A DNA stretch of 64,000 nt, from NCBI GenBank assembly GCA_023627715.1, contig JAMAHW010000065.1, positions 177,530-241,529 on the forward strand, read 5' to 3'. The translations under genes were made by a program, and so were the position numbers. How positions within the stretch are numbered: the first letter of the stretch is position 1; every line of letters starts with the position of its first letter. Below the pieces are notes generated by a model. That model made no database searches, had not been told where the DNA came from, and saw only the letters and a program-made list of their open reading frames with translations. The stretch comes from Periconia sp. R9002. Lineage: Eukaryota > Ascomycota > Dothideomycetes > Pleosporales > Periconiaceae. Positions 49,395 through 61,325 of this stretch are shown here, in pieces.

Positions 49395-52300
49395 TCAACG
49401 CCCACGACTCCCCCTCCTCCCAACCAACGGACTCCCAAAGCTTCCAGTCCTGGGACTCCTTGCCAGGGGCGTCATCATGAGCGGAACCCTGGGCAGCCCC
49501 AATTTTGTCTCAAAGATCCTCATGACGAGGGCCTGGACGGCTCGCTGGATATCGCCCTGCACCTCTGTGCCCAGCAGACCGACGACGATGGGCGCGAAGA
49601 CGTCGATGTGCTTTTCAAACTCGCCGGCGGGGAAGCCGCAGTAGCCGTCCAGCACCGAGACGACGACGGGCCGCCAGGTGACGATGTTGCGCTGCTGGGT
49701 TTCCTCGTCGAGCTCAATGTACGAGTTGATGATGTCTTCGCAGAGAGGGATGAGGGCGGCCTCGGTGTCGGAGCGGGATGCTGCGCGGTCGGTGGATGTG
49801 TCGTGGTACATGCGGAAGAGGATGCTGACGTATACGGAAGCCGAGCCGGATTCCTGCTTGAGAAGGTTGGGGGGCTGTTTCATGAAGCCTTCGCGGAAAA
49901 GACGGGTTCGAAGGTCGCGGTCGGCGTTGAAGCGCTTGGCGAAGTGGTACGACTTTTTGAGGACCGCCATGAGGCGGAGGAGTTCTCCAGAGGGGATCTT
50001 CTCATATACGGTGTGGTTCGTGAAGAGCTCCTGTACGGTCTCAATCATGAGAAGTTGGAGCACACATTTTGTGATGATTTGGTTGAAGAACCTGCGACGA
50101 GCGGCTGTTACCACAACGGGTGGTTGCTGGAGATCTTTCTCCTCGTTTCTGTACTCCTCTAGTTCCTGTGTCTGGCGTTTGGGGAGTGGCGATGGCATCC
50201 GTTGTTGTTCGCCGGTTAGAGTACTGGTAGAATCAGAAGTTATGAGAGTAGGACGTTGTGGGTCTGCAAGTCCATTGATGCCGAGGGCATTGTTCGATGC
50301 TTCGTGTTCATCGGGAGTTTGTAGAGACAGCTCTGCTGGTGCGTCGGCGACCGTGGGAGTTTTACCCCCTGGAGTGCTGGAACCATTCGTAGTAGGTGTT
50401 TGAGGCACGCCAGTTGTAGCTGCCGAGAAGAGCGCGGTCGCTTCCGTTCTCTGGAAGAGGTCGACAAATGCTCTCACGATTTGATTCCAGTGTTTGGGTG
50501 TGAATTTTTGAACATTCTGCAAGATGAGCTGTTGCAGGCAGTTGCTGCCGATCCTAGCTAGAGTGTCATTTTCTTGGCAGATGCAGAGAGCGAGGAGGTC
50601 CAGGAATCGATCTAGCATGTATTCCAGTGACTCGAAGAAGTGCGTAAAGAGTTTGATCATATTCCGTAGCGCCTGGATCATGGTGGTGGATAGCCAAACA
50701 GACAGCTCCTCGTGGTTGAGAACTTTGGACATTTCGGATTTTGACTTGAGAACCATGAAGATGGGGTACAAGAGCTGGCGCCAAAGCATGTCCCAAAACT
50801 CCCGCGGGAAATCGCCCCCATACGTGATGAGAGTTTCAAACAGATAGCTCAATGCTCGCGATCGAACTTCGAGATCCTCGCCAGTCATCAAAACATCGTG
50901 GAATGCGATAAGAACAGGCAACCAAAACTGTTCCTCTTGAGTTTGACGGCTTGGTTGCTTCGGAATTGATGATCCCTGGTCGGACTGCTTGATGAACCCA
51001 GCTCGGGCAGACAAGGAACATTCCGGGGTACGCAACATCTTGGGTACCGACGATTTGAGCAATTCGATGGCCTGCAAAGACTTTTTCTGGAATTTGTAGT
51101 TCTTGGAAAATTCGGTCAGACAGACAATCAAGTCTGCAAAAGCGCCTTGCGAGATGACGACACCAAAGCGAGAGTTGTACACCTGTGAAACGTTCTCAAA
51201 TGCCAGATTGACAATGCCCTCTGTAGTAGGTTAGTGGTGGTCAGTACACGTTGGATCAGTGCTAGACGTACCGTATGGCTCTCGTGCGGCGACAGTGAAA
51301 ACTCCAAACATGGTCTTCCAACCGGATCGGATATTCTCGCCACGGGCCTGTATCATCTGGATCAAACACCGCAACACCATATCTTTCACGGCTACATGAT
51401 GTGTGTTGCTCATGATGTGTTCAAATGGTTTCAAGAAATCCTTTTGAAACTTGAAACCGGGAAGCTCTTCGATCTCCATGAACTTCATTGAGAGTTGACG
51501 TAATGAGTTCAGCGCGAAGTAGACGACGTTGGTATTGGCATGGCACCCCACCTCGTTGAAATGGGCGCCTAGTATCTGCCAAATGTTGGTCCACTCAAAG
51601 CGGACACGGGTCATGTTGTAACCACTAATCTCTACAAGCTTTTGCAAGCTGTATGTACGTGGGGAGTCGCTGTCGCCCGAAGACTGGATCTCTTGCCAGC
51701 TGACCTGAGTAAGGGCTTTCACGAAATCCACGATTGCCTCTCCCGACAAATTCGCAGTATTAGTAAAGATTCGGTCGACGCCCCTTACGACATCCACTGA
51801 TCGACTCTCCTCCACCACATCGGCTTGGAAATGAATGTTGCTACTGTTGGGTGTTTGACGTCGTCTATTCGGTGGAGCGTTCAAAGCTCTCCGTTGAGAG
51901 CCCTGAGTCAAGACATCCGGTACCGTACTTTCATCAATACCAGCAGAGATGAGCTGGAAGCGATCAAGCTGTGATATACAAGTGAGCACGTCTCGCCACG
52001 AATCGCGTAGAAGATTGCCCTCGGTCTGTGCAATTTCAAGGAGTACTTTCAAAGCTTCCATGTTCTTTGCCTTCATTTCGTTAAGATTGTAGAGGTTGGT
52101 AAAGCGCGCAAGGAAGGCAACGAAAGCTTGCCGCGAGCTTTCGACGTTGAAAAGGCACGAGATGCGGATAGCAAGCTTGATGCCTTCGATGCACAGTTTC
52201 ACAATCTCAATGTTGTGATCTTGTGCTTGGGCTGAGAGAGCGGTGAGGAAAGGCATCCATGTGACTTCGAACATGGGGCCGACATGTTTAGTGGAGGAGG

Positions 52301-55300
52301 CGGGAATGAATTTGGATACGGGAACGTTTGTCCTTGATTTCCTTTGCGTTCGCAGAAGTTGCTTGTATAGCTGTTCCGTCTTGTTGGCCATGGCTTCTGA
52401 GGCTTGAATGTATGCTTCCCGTTGCCAATCTCGACCACCGCCGGTGAGGACTTGACCTACAGCAGCAAGACCTCCGGTGGGCTGAGCCTGTATCAATCCC
52501 TTATCTGCAGCATCCTCCTGCTCAGTGTAAAGGACAATCTCATTGTTTCTGATTTCATCATAGATAGACTTAAGATCCTCGGCATCATCATAGACGCCGC
52601 GGTTATTCTTGATAAAGTCCTCGAGCGTCATACGGCCCTTGATCTTTGAGCTGTGCTGGTCTACATTCAACATGATGACAGAGTAGCAGAGGGTGTAGGC
52701 AGTATCGGCGTTGTCGAAAACATCAGGGTTGCCTGTAATGTACCGTTCGGCAAATTTGAGCATGAAACGATCGATCTTCTGGGCTTCACCTGGCAACCGG
52801 AAGCTCTGGAGGAACCGTCTCAAGGCATCAACGAAACGAGTTTTCGCAAAATCCATCTGGTCCACGAATGCGTGCATGACTGCTATGTTGTGGGGCTCGC
52901 CTTCACCCAGAAACTCACCCAAAGCTGTCTTGTGTATCATGGCGTTGCTGTGAAAGAAGCGGGCAATATCCTCAGGGGAATCCGAAGGGATGAAGCCATC
53001 TTGAATCAGAGCCTTTAAGCCCCGCTTTGGCTTGTAGTTGAATAACTTCACGGCATTGATGAGGGCTGTTTTTCTCTGCTTCGCCTTTTCCAACTCGCTG
53101 TAGTCATCCTCCGCTAGAGGCGTCACAGTACCAGAATCTGTCCCCACGATGGGTGATTCAGCAATTCCTCTCGATTCCACCGAAGGCCTCAGGTTCGTCT
53201 CGATTGAACTTCTCACATCGAGATTGGAATTGGAGTTCCTCTCAGCACTAGGCACAGATTGTTGGGACCAGTTGACCAGGGATCGCAGAATTTCCACGAG
53301 CGCAGTGAGAGATTCTTGCTTCATAGCATACTCTGGAGGATATGCATGCTCTAGCTCGTTGGGTGTGTTCATAGATGCTGTCGACAGGGAAGGCGGCAAA
53401 GTGCCCCGAGTCTGCCAATCGGCTTGTCTGGCTTGCTTTTCACGATGCTCAGAATACGCTTGTTGCTGCATGGGTGTTACTGTGACAGATGAGCTGCTTA
53501 TTCTCGAGAGGTGTTCCACAACTCGTTGATACATGTTATCGAGCGCGGTGCGATCACAATCGTAGTTCAGGTACATCTCGACGAGGGCGCGCGGATCTCC
53601 CGCCAGTCTCCCAAAAACGTTGAGAATGTATTGTTTCTGGGATGCTGGCGCACTGCGTTTGTCTAGAATGGTCAAGTAGATTTCTTTCAGGAAGACTTCC
53701 ACTTCTTTCTTGAGCATGACGCGCAGATATTTGAGCATCTGCCAAAATATCTCGCACGCGACCTCGAAAACTTTGCTGACGGAGCTTGCTCCGTTCCGAC
53801 TAAGACTCAAACATAGATATTGTTTGATTGCTTGGATGAATGTGGTGGGTTCATCACCGGCTCCGCTTCTGATTGTCGCATACGGCGATACAAAAACGGC
53901 GATGTTGTTGTGAAGGACTGTGTGTATAATGTGTAGGGAGAGGAGCTTCGATCTCATGCCTTGCGATCGGACATCAGTGGCATGATCGACAGGCAATGAT
54001 TTGGTGCTGAGTCTGCACATAGCCCTGAAAACTAGATATGCGTCTTTGACAAAAATCTCATCCTCCTCTTCCTCGTCGGTGTGTTCTGTTTCTTGGGGGT
54101 TTGGTGAGGCCTCAGCGCCTGACACGTGTCGGGAGCCAGGTTTTCCTTTTATCCTCGTGACTAAAGTGGGGGCATTGTCGTGTATCCGATCGTCGTTGAA
54201 ACTCATATTGTTCTCGAAACTCTGCAAGGTAATCTTCGGACCGGTATGTACATCCACGGGCTTATCCCGCGGCTCTTCCGATTCAGGATCCAAGTGATCC
54301 TCGTCCTCATCTGCGCCTTTCCCGTCGGCCGATTCCGGGGTACCGCGACCTTGTGTTCCATCGTCGGCATGTTCGGGGATGTGATCTAGTGACCCGTTTT
54401 TCTCGTTGAGTGACACCCGAGAAAAGTTCTCTCTAGCCTCCTTGACCGCGAGTCTTGACTTTACTCTCTCAAAGACTGTGCCCACCATCTGTGTTAGTGC
54501 GCCTTGTGCCACCTGCTGATTTGCGCTCGACCTCGAGAGCAAAAATATATTGTAGGTCAACCGAACCGCCTTGAGCAGACCTGCACCGTGGACTACAATC
54601 TTGTCGTTGAGGATCGCAGCCAAAAGCGATTTAACAATCTGAAGGCCTACATCCGGCGGCGTGGCTTCTCCCTGGAAGCAGTCGCATATTGTGTCTATAG
54701 CTCGTTCTATGAGAGGCGCCACCTCGTTTTCGCCCTGGGGTTGGGGTTCGGAGGGGACGGAGAAGTAGGAGTAGCTGATCAACTTGCCAATGCAGTCGAG
54801 AGCAGCAATGGAAACGGCCACGGTGGGGGCCTCGGAGGCCAATTGAAGCGGCTCGAAGAGAATCTCCGGATTTATGCGGGCAGGGTCTCCCTCCTTTTTG
54901 ATAGCGGACAGTGCCGTAGTCAAAGAATCCCCAAGTTTCTTATTTTTCTTCGCATCCTTTGAATTTGCGATATTCTCCAATGCGGTGACTACAAAGACTA
55001 GCGAGCTCCGAGTCGAGGGTTTGGTTGCGGCCGTAGCAGCGGTGGCAGCCGTCGACTGCGAGTCTGTCCGCGATCGACCGCCCGAATGCATCCGCGATTC
55101 GAAGAAGTCTACCGTCTGAGGGGTGGTCGGTTCGGCATTTGGAAGCGTCACGTTGGGGAGGTTGAGGGTAGTCGTGGTGGTAGTATCGGGTTGGGGGGCT
55201 CGTGGCGTTGGGGGAGCTGACCCGGAAGCTGCCTCGGAGGGAGCTATATTGGTCTCGTGGTGCCCATGGTTGGATGTGTTTGCATCGCTTTGCTCGTCGT

Positions 55301-55412
55301 GGTCGCCTTCTGTGGTCAGGGGCACGTCTTGCAGTTGGCCGTCTCCGTCTTGGGGGTTCTCTTGCATGTCTGGATCATGCTCTTGGGCGGGCGGCGCGGG
55401 TTGGTCGGCCAT
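49395..55412 (-). CDS. sec7: Arf guanine-nucleotide exchange factor SEC7 (large, Golgi)
   Basis: Exons 51272-55412 and 49395-51220 with one 51-nt intron (donor GTACGT, branch CTAAC, acceptor ACAG) give 1988 residues, close to yeast Sec7. It activates Arf1 at the trans-Golgi and so drives vesicle budding and cisternal maturation. A Pro/Thr-rich disordered N-terminus is followed by the DCB and HUS regions; the Sec7 domain lies at about 785-970 with the catalytic glutamic finger in FRLPGEAQKID (about residue 875) and the downstream MLNVDQHSSKIKGRMT. The HDS1-HDS4 regions fill the rest. The start was chosen at MADQPAPPAQ, the first Met of plausible sequence; the open frame continues 36 codons upstream with low-complexity residues. 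Divergent from the pyruvate dehydrogenase E2 gene. Confidence 0.95.
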
Positions 55413-56261
55413 GGCGGGACGGGGACATTCACATCCAGCACAATGGTGGTGGATATGATATGGACGGAGAGATGGCGTACGGCGGGCGGAGACGTATAGT
55501 AGGGTAGCTCCTTCTTTCAAATGTGGTGGTGGGGGCCTTGGTTAGTAGCAGCAGCTCTCATTCATTGCGCTCGTACAGTTGAGGATCGCTTCGGCAGACA
55601 ATCAATGGAAAAGTAAAAGAAGGTACAATGAATCCACCGCAAAGCTCTAGGGGGTGTGCGGAATCGCGGAATGGATGATGGGGGATGGTGGTTGTAATTA
55701 TTGACCAAGTGTCTTGTCAGTCGTCGTATGCGTGCAAAGCACAGCACAGCACTTGTCGCGGCGGCCATCAGCCTTACTTGATCCCTGCGTTTCCCTTTCC
55801 CGCCCATGTCAACCAACACCAGCTAGACTCGGTACGCGCAAAGAAACTCGCCGATGGGCCATGGCGGCAGCATCGTTGATATATATTCTAGGGAGGATCA
55901 CGGATCAGAAAGCCAGTGTTGTCAAGTTCACACGTACAATTCTACACAATCAACTGCAGAGCAATTGCCCATTGCGAGACCGTTACTTTTGTATACCCTT
56001 CTACACTCTGGTGGCCCTGGCAGTCGCCGAAGATAGCGCCTTGGCAATACCGGGCCTCCGAACAACACCAGCTAAGTTTTCTGTTGGGAGTAACATTCTC
56101 ATCTATACCACCTCTGCATCCCCTCAATCGAGCGCGAGCTCAGCGTCTGCATCTCCCTCGACCGCCGCCGCTGCTCCAGAAGTTGTGCTTGTGCTCCTGC
56201 CTAGCTCTCACGCCTCCCTCGACCCTCCTACAGCAGCCTTCGCTATCGGCATCCCGTCACA
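55413..56261. promoter_or_regulatory. Shared divergent promoter of SEC7 and PDH E2
   Basis: 849 bp between the two start codons. CT-rich toward the E2 start (56100-56260) and toward SEC7 on the other strand, consistent with two leaders. Frames reaching the E2 ATG in other phases are spurious. Confidence 0.55.
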
Positions 56262-58035
56262 ATGCCCGCTTCCGCTACCATGCTCGCCCGCGCTGGCTCT
56301 CAATTGTCCTTGAGGGGATCAATTGCCCTCCGCGGTGGTCTCACTACCTCGTATGTAGCCCGTCACTCTCATCCGTAGCCCCGTCTTTCCACTTCTCGTC
56401 CAAGCAAATCGTTGCTGACCTCTGCACTCTAGAAGGAGAACTCCAGCTCTCGCTGCCCTCGCGAGATATTATGCCTCCAAATGTGAGCTGCGCCATCTCT
56501 CCCTTGAAGGATATGCAATCCGTTGAAGAGAACTCATGCTAATTTACCATTTCCGAAAACAGCTTTCCCACCCCACACCGTCGTCAGCATGCCCGCCCTC
56601 TCCCCGACCATGACCGCCGGCAACATCGGTGCATGGCAGAAGAAGCCCGGAGACTCGATAGCTCCTGGAGACGTATTGGTCGAGATCGAGACCGATAAGG
56701 CTCAGATGGACTTTGAGTTTCAAGAGGAGGGTACCATTGCCAAGATCCTCAAAGAGTCTGGTGAGAAGGACGTCGCAGTAGGCACTGTAAGTAATCCAAG
56801 TCCTTTGGGAACTTCGGGGCATCATGGAAAGCACGGGGATTTTTTTTTCTTAAATCATCCATGCTTTATGCGTATCTCGACAGATGTATCTCAAAAAAAG
56901 AATGTTGCGCTGACTTTTCAACCAGCCTATCGCCGTCATGGTTGAGGAGGGCGAGGATGTGTCCGCCTTCGAATCATTCTCCATCGAGGATGCCGGTGGT
57001 GAAAAGACCCCTGCCGCACCTGCAAAAGAAGGCGACGCATCAGAAGCCAGCGAACCCCCCAGCTCTGGATCAAAGACCGCACCTCCCGCAAAGGAGGAGT
57101 CAGCCGTCGAGGCCGTTGAAACCCAGTCCTCTGGTAAGAGGTTAGAAACCGTGCTCCAGCGCGCACCCAAGGCTTCGCCAGCCGTTCAGAAGCTTGCTTT
57201 GGAGAAGGGCGTGCCTCTCGGTTCGATCAAGGGCTCCGGAAAGGGCGGACAGATCACCAAGGAGGACATTGAGAAGTACAAGCCTACCAGCGCACCTGCT
57301 GCAGCCGCTGGTGCTCCTACCTACGAGGATGTCGAGGCCACCAGCATGCGCAAGGTCATCGCCTCGCGCCTCACACAGAGCATGCAGGAAAACCCCCACT
57401 ATTTCGTTGCCTCCAACATCTCCGTCACCAAGCTCCTCAAGCTCCGTGAAGCCCTTAACGCTTCGTCCAAGGGCGAGTACAAGCTCTCCGTCAACGACTT
57501 CCTCATCAAGGCGCTCGGTGTCGCTGCCCGCAAGGTCCCCGCTGCCAACTCCTCATGGCGTGAGGAGAACGGCAAGGTGATTATCCGTCAACACAACGTG
57601 GTTGACGTTTCGGTTGCCGTCGCCACTCCCGTCGGTCTCATGACCCCCATTGTCAAGAACGTCAACAGCATCGGTCTCTCCGAAATCTCATCACAGGTCA
57701 AGGATCTCGGCAAGCGCGCTCGGGACGGAAAGCTCAAGCCTGAGGAGTACCAGGGCGGAACCATCACCATTTCGAACATGGGAATGAACCCGGCCGTGGA
57801 GCGATTCACCGCCGTCATCAACCCTCCACAAGCGACCATTGTCGCCATCGGCACAACGCAAAAGGTCGCCGTACCCGGAGAGCTGACTGAGGACGGTACC
57901 CCCGGCATCGAGTGGGACGATCAGATTGTCATCACCGGCAGCTTCGACCACAAGGTCGTCGATGGTGCAGTGGGCGGCGAGTTCATTAAGGAGTTGAAGA
58001 AGGTGATTGAGAACCCTCTAGAGTTCCTGCTATGA
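56262..58035 (+). CDS. LAT1: Pyruvate dehydrogenase complex E2, dihydrolipoamide acetyltransferase
   Basis: Four exons, 56262-56350, 56433-56482, 56563-56786 and 56926-58035 (introns 82, 80 and 139 nt), give 490 residues. In the mitochondrial matrix it passes the acetyl group from lipoamide to CoA and forms the core of the complex. Residues 1-45 are an Arg/Ser/Leu-rich mitochondrial presequence ([20 protein letters not shown]). The lipoyl domain follows with Lys92 in IETDKAQMD, then an Ala/Pro linker, the E1/E3-binding domain ([14 protein letters not shown]), a second linker, and the catalytic domain ending with [12 protein letters not shown], which carries the active-site His463 and Asp467. 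One lipoyl domain, as in yeast. The two small 5' exons code almost only for the presequence. Confidence 0.95.
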
Positions 58036-58319
58036 GCGTGAAAGCCAGATATCTGTAATATTTAGGAGAAGGGAATTCATTATGGGAAGCGTGCGTGCGT
58101 GCTTACCTGCTGGGCGTGTTATGTAGTGTTTGTATGGGTTTTGTAAGCTTTTGCAAGAAATTCCCCGGATAGGGGGAAAAGCAATGTTCGAACTTGTACA
58201 ATGAATGGCCTTTACTTTGTTCTATTCTTTGCTTCTCTTCCTATTCTCCACTCTCCCATCGTAGACTTTCATGTATGTAAGTAGCTTACATGATCTCTGT
58301 GTCGATATAGATGCAATCG

Positions 58320-58349
58320 TGTGTGCCCGTCCTGGCCGAGGACGTTACC
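58320..58349 (+). repeat. 30-bp direct repeat, left copy
   Basis: Matches 60873-60902, same orientation, 28 of 30 identical. It holds a CGTCC/GGACG hairpin whose arms are kept in both copies; one of the two differences lies in its loop. Confidence 0.75.
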
Positions 58350-58687
58350 AAATGTGCCCGACTCATATATTGCCTAATGCTGTTCTGGAGGTGGTTGATG
58401 ATCCTTACTAGGGAAGTTCCTAGGACCACTTAGGTAGAGAAAATGCAATCTTTTTCTGGGCAATTTCTACCTACCTTAATAAGATTACTAATGTTAATGT
58501 CTTGAACGTGATTGTTTTTAATGTGTAGGCTGTCTTAGCTTTGAACGCCCTGTCTAAGGATAGTGATAGAGGAGTTGTGGTTAATTACTATCTTGTATGC
58601 CCTTTTTAACTTTAAGGTTGCGGCTGGGTCTTTTGCTATCTAGGAGTTATTCGTCAAATCCTTCTTCTTCTTTTAGTTCTTATAGCC

Positions 58688-58705
58688 GGGGGGGGGGGGG
58701 GGGGG
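58688..58705 (+). repeat. Homopolymer of 18 G
   Basis: Uninterrupted G run within AT-rich surroundings. Length may be unreliable in an assembly. Confidence 0.9.
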
Positions 58706-59912
58706 AATGTCGTATTATGAATATAAACTTGCAATGGAGGTTACGTGGATGCGCCCTAGGTTTGGTACGTGTGACAGTATATTCTATTAATGTCAGTCGT
58801 AGAAAGGACCCCGACAGCCTCTAATGGTGGATACGTTCAGAAATACGGGGTGTCTGGTATTTGCATTTTCCGAACCATGTCTGGGGAAAGGCTTGGAAAA
58901 TGTATTTAGGTTCGGATGAGTAGTCGTTGGTAACAATCGCTCTGGACGGGTTGGTTGTATTGACATCTCTGGAGTATTGTCCACGGGAAGGGTGGATGTT
59001 TTGATGTTAGCTACATATATTGCCTTTTTTTGTTGGTAGGTAGGTATATGAAGTGCGGGACGGACCTCGCGTGACATCTCCACCATATACAGGATATGGC
59101 TTGCTTTTCGTTGGGTCTGTATGGCGGAAATTGGTGGAGAGTCGATCCCAGAGGGTGTTTGTTGAAAGATGGTGAAATAACTGCGTAGTAGTAGTAGGTT
59201 GCTGTGAGAATAGTGTTGGGCCTGGGGCGTTGTCTATAATCTCATTCGCAGTCGAGGATCGCGGCGTTTTTGTAGTATGTGCTTGAGTGGGTGGTTCAGA
59301 GTCTACGAGATTGTGAGATTGGCTCTGTCTACGAGAGGCAGATAAAGGCTGCTGGCGTGGGCTTGGGAACGAACCGTCTTGCCTGCATGTGGGTAGAGAA
59401 GACTGGGGACGACGCAACGCGGGGGATTCTCTGTGACGCGTGGATGAACGTGGATAGAATGTGGTTCACAAGCCTACTTGCTTACATATTTTAATAGGAT
59501 CGTAATGCTACACGTGAGACGTATATAGCTTAATTCTAGTATTTGATAAATAATTTGTGTTTTGTTATCCACGCTATCCCCATATCACAGGCAAAAAGAT
59601 AACTAGCTACACGCATCTAGGGCAGTTACAATGTATGATTATCGTCTCAATACACTACTCCATAGGGTGTCCAGATATGTAATAGCCGACTATGTAAATA
59701 GACTTGAATGTCTCTATGAAAATTTAAATTAATCATTACAAAGTACAAAGTATTGCTACCCTGGGTATCAACATAGGTAGGGGAAACACTAGGTACCTCC
59801 GTTTGCGCGTCCATTGATCCCATCTCCACCTGTTGGTCCATCCGGGATGTCCGCGACCACTCCTGTTTGGTACTGTACAGCTTGCTGTTAAGTTTGCTGC
59901 TGGGCCTCCTGT

Positions 59913-60391
59913 TCAGCCTGCTCGTTGTTGTGCTTGCCGTTGTGCTCGCTGTTGTGCTCGCTGTTCAGCTTCCTGGCGCCATGTTCTTGGGCAGTTACGA
60001 CGTGGACCATTTTTCGCTTGGAGTGTGTCGTAATTGTAATTGAAATCCCTTCGCCTCATTTGGTACTGGGCAGGACTCGCACCAGTCATTTGATGTTCAA
60101 TGTAAATGAGCTGTTCTTGTACGACACGGCGGCCGTCATAGTCGGCTATCAGATTGACTTTGAAATGGGGGCGCCGCCCTTTTCCCCCGGTCATTGTTTT
60201 CGGAGTGCTCCTATATGTTGAATAGTTGTTAATCATCCATGTCAAGACTGATCGTGTAGTATGAGAAAATCGTACAGGATTTGAACTTCTGCGTATTCTC
60301 CGTCATCAGCAGCTTTTTGGGCAATGCGCTCCATTGCGCCGCAAAGCCCATTTGCCGGAATAGAAGTACACCATTTAATTATGGCAGACAT
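59913..60391 (-). CDS. Possible small orphan gene, Gln/Arg-rich C-terminus
   Basis: Two-exon model, 60276-60391 and 59913-60210, joined across a 65-nt intron (donor GTACGA, acceptor ATATAG), gives 137 residues. No family recognised. The first exon encodes a sequence starting MSAIIKWCTSIPANGLCG with an amphipathic ERIAQKAADDGEYAEVQIL; the second continues in phase with KGRRPHFKVNLIADYDGRR and ends in a Gln/Arg/Ala tail built from a 12-bp tandem repeat (59927-59962). No signal peptide. The donor is weaker than others in the window, and without splicing exon 1 ends at LILHDQS. It lies between two 30-bp direct repeats and next to a dispersed repeat, so it may belong to a mobile or lineage-specific segment. 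It could also be a decayed fragment. Confidence 0.35.
59927..59962 (-). repeat. 12-bp tandem repeat, 3 units
   Basis: Three near-perfect 12-bp units (GTTGTGCTYGCY on the plus strand). Read on the minus strand they encode Gln/Arg/Ala blocks of the possible orphan protein. Confidence 0.85.
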
Positions 60392-60438
60392 TGGAATAAT
60401 ATATAGGTGGTAGTTTGGTGTGTTTGATATATAATCGG

Positions 60439-60487
60439 GTAGGGGTAGCCCTAAGTACTGCGGTACTATGAAATACCTAAATCTGAT
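60439..60487 (+). repeat. Dispersed 49-bp repeat, copy B
   Basis: Second copy of the element at 3237-3285, 44 of 49 identical, same orientation, with the same AGTAC/GTACT hairpin. At least 57 kb separates the copies, so this is a dispersed and not a tandem repeat. Confidence 0.75.
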
Positions 60488-60872
60488 CTGATATAGGTAG
60501 TAGGGGGTTGAGGGCAATAACAGTACTGGAACAGGTGAAATCAGGTGGGCGAGGGCATGTATACCTATGCCCTGCCTGGTGGAGCAAACGCAGGGAGGTT
60601 TGATACCGTGACTGATTACACCAATCAATTGCGAAGAAGACTGGGGTATAAACAACCAACATACTAATGATCAAAAGTGTTTTCTTCGCAATGGCCAACA
60701 TAAGTATAAGTTCACCTGCACTCTAGACTCCGGGTACAGAGCCCTTTATCATCGAGATACTACGTAGAGTGGCGTATTGAAACAACAATCATACACGGTA
60801 ACCACCCTAGATATATGTAGCTAACTTTGTATCCACAATATAGGGACATTCAAACAGGCGCAAGCAGTTGCC

Positions 60873-60902
60873 TGTGTGCCCGTCCTGGCCGCGGACGGTA
60901 CC
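60873..60902 (+). repeat. 30-bp direct repeat, right copy
   Basis: Pairs with 58320-58349 (2 mismatches). The two copies bound a 2.5 kb segment that includes the possible orphan gene. Confidence 0.75.
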
Positions 60903-61325
60903 TAGTGTTCTTTATTTCTCTTTTTTGATACCTGCGTCGACACCCCGGCTAACAATACTCTGCGATGATTCATTGTTTTATTTCATGATGGGATGGACTC
61001 TTGCATCACGCCATTATAGCTGCGTTCCTTGTTTTTCGGTAATATTTTGTTTGCCGGTGTTGATGGTGTGAAAAGTCCAAGTAGTACTTCCAGACTATCT
61101 CACTTTGATCCAAAAGCGATAGCAATTGAGTGCAAGTATGAATCTGTTAACGGGGGATACAATATGTGTATCTAAGGTATGAGGCGCCCGCAGAAAGCAC
61201 GATCCACATTAATTATAAGTTAAGACCAAAACTGATGATTGTCTTCATCCTCAGCCCTGCCCGGGCTTGATGTTACTAGACAAATTAAGATCGACGCGAC
61301 TAAAAATAAGATAGACCCCCGCAGA

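Larger units (their letters stand above)
58036..59912. other. Gene-poor, repeat-bearing region, 1.9 kb
   Basis: After the E2 3' UTR this stretch is AT-rich (especially 58380-58680), with an 18-G run and a 30-bp repeat copy at 58320-58349. A minus-strand reading of 58480-58680 has protein-like pieces broken by stops, so it may be a decayed mobile element; I could not assign a family. Confidence 0.45.
60392..61325. other. Intergenic with repeat copies
   Basis: Contains copy B of the 49-bp repeat (60439-60487) and the right 30-bp direct repeat (60873-60902). Otherwise AT-rich with no credible gene; the end should carry the 3' UTR of the kinase. Confidence 0.5.

Noticed and set aside
58480..58690. 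Minus-strand reading with pieces resembling a transposase tail
   Set aside because: Interrupted by stops and too short to place in any transposon family; kept only as a possible decayed repeat.
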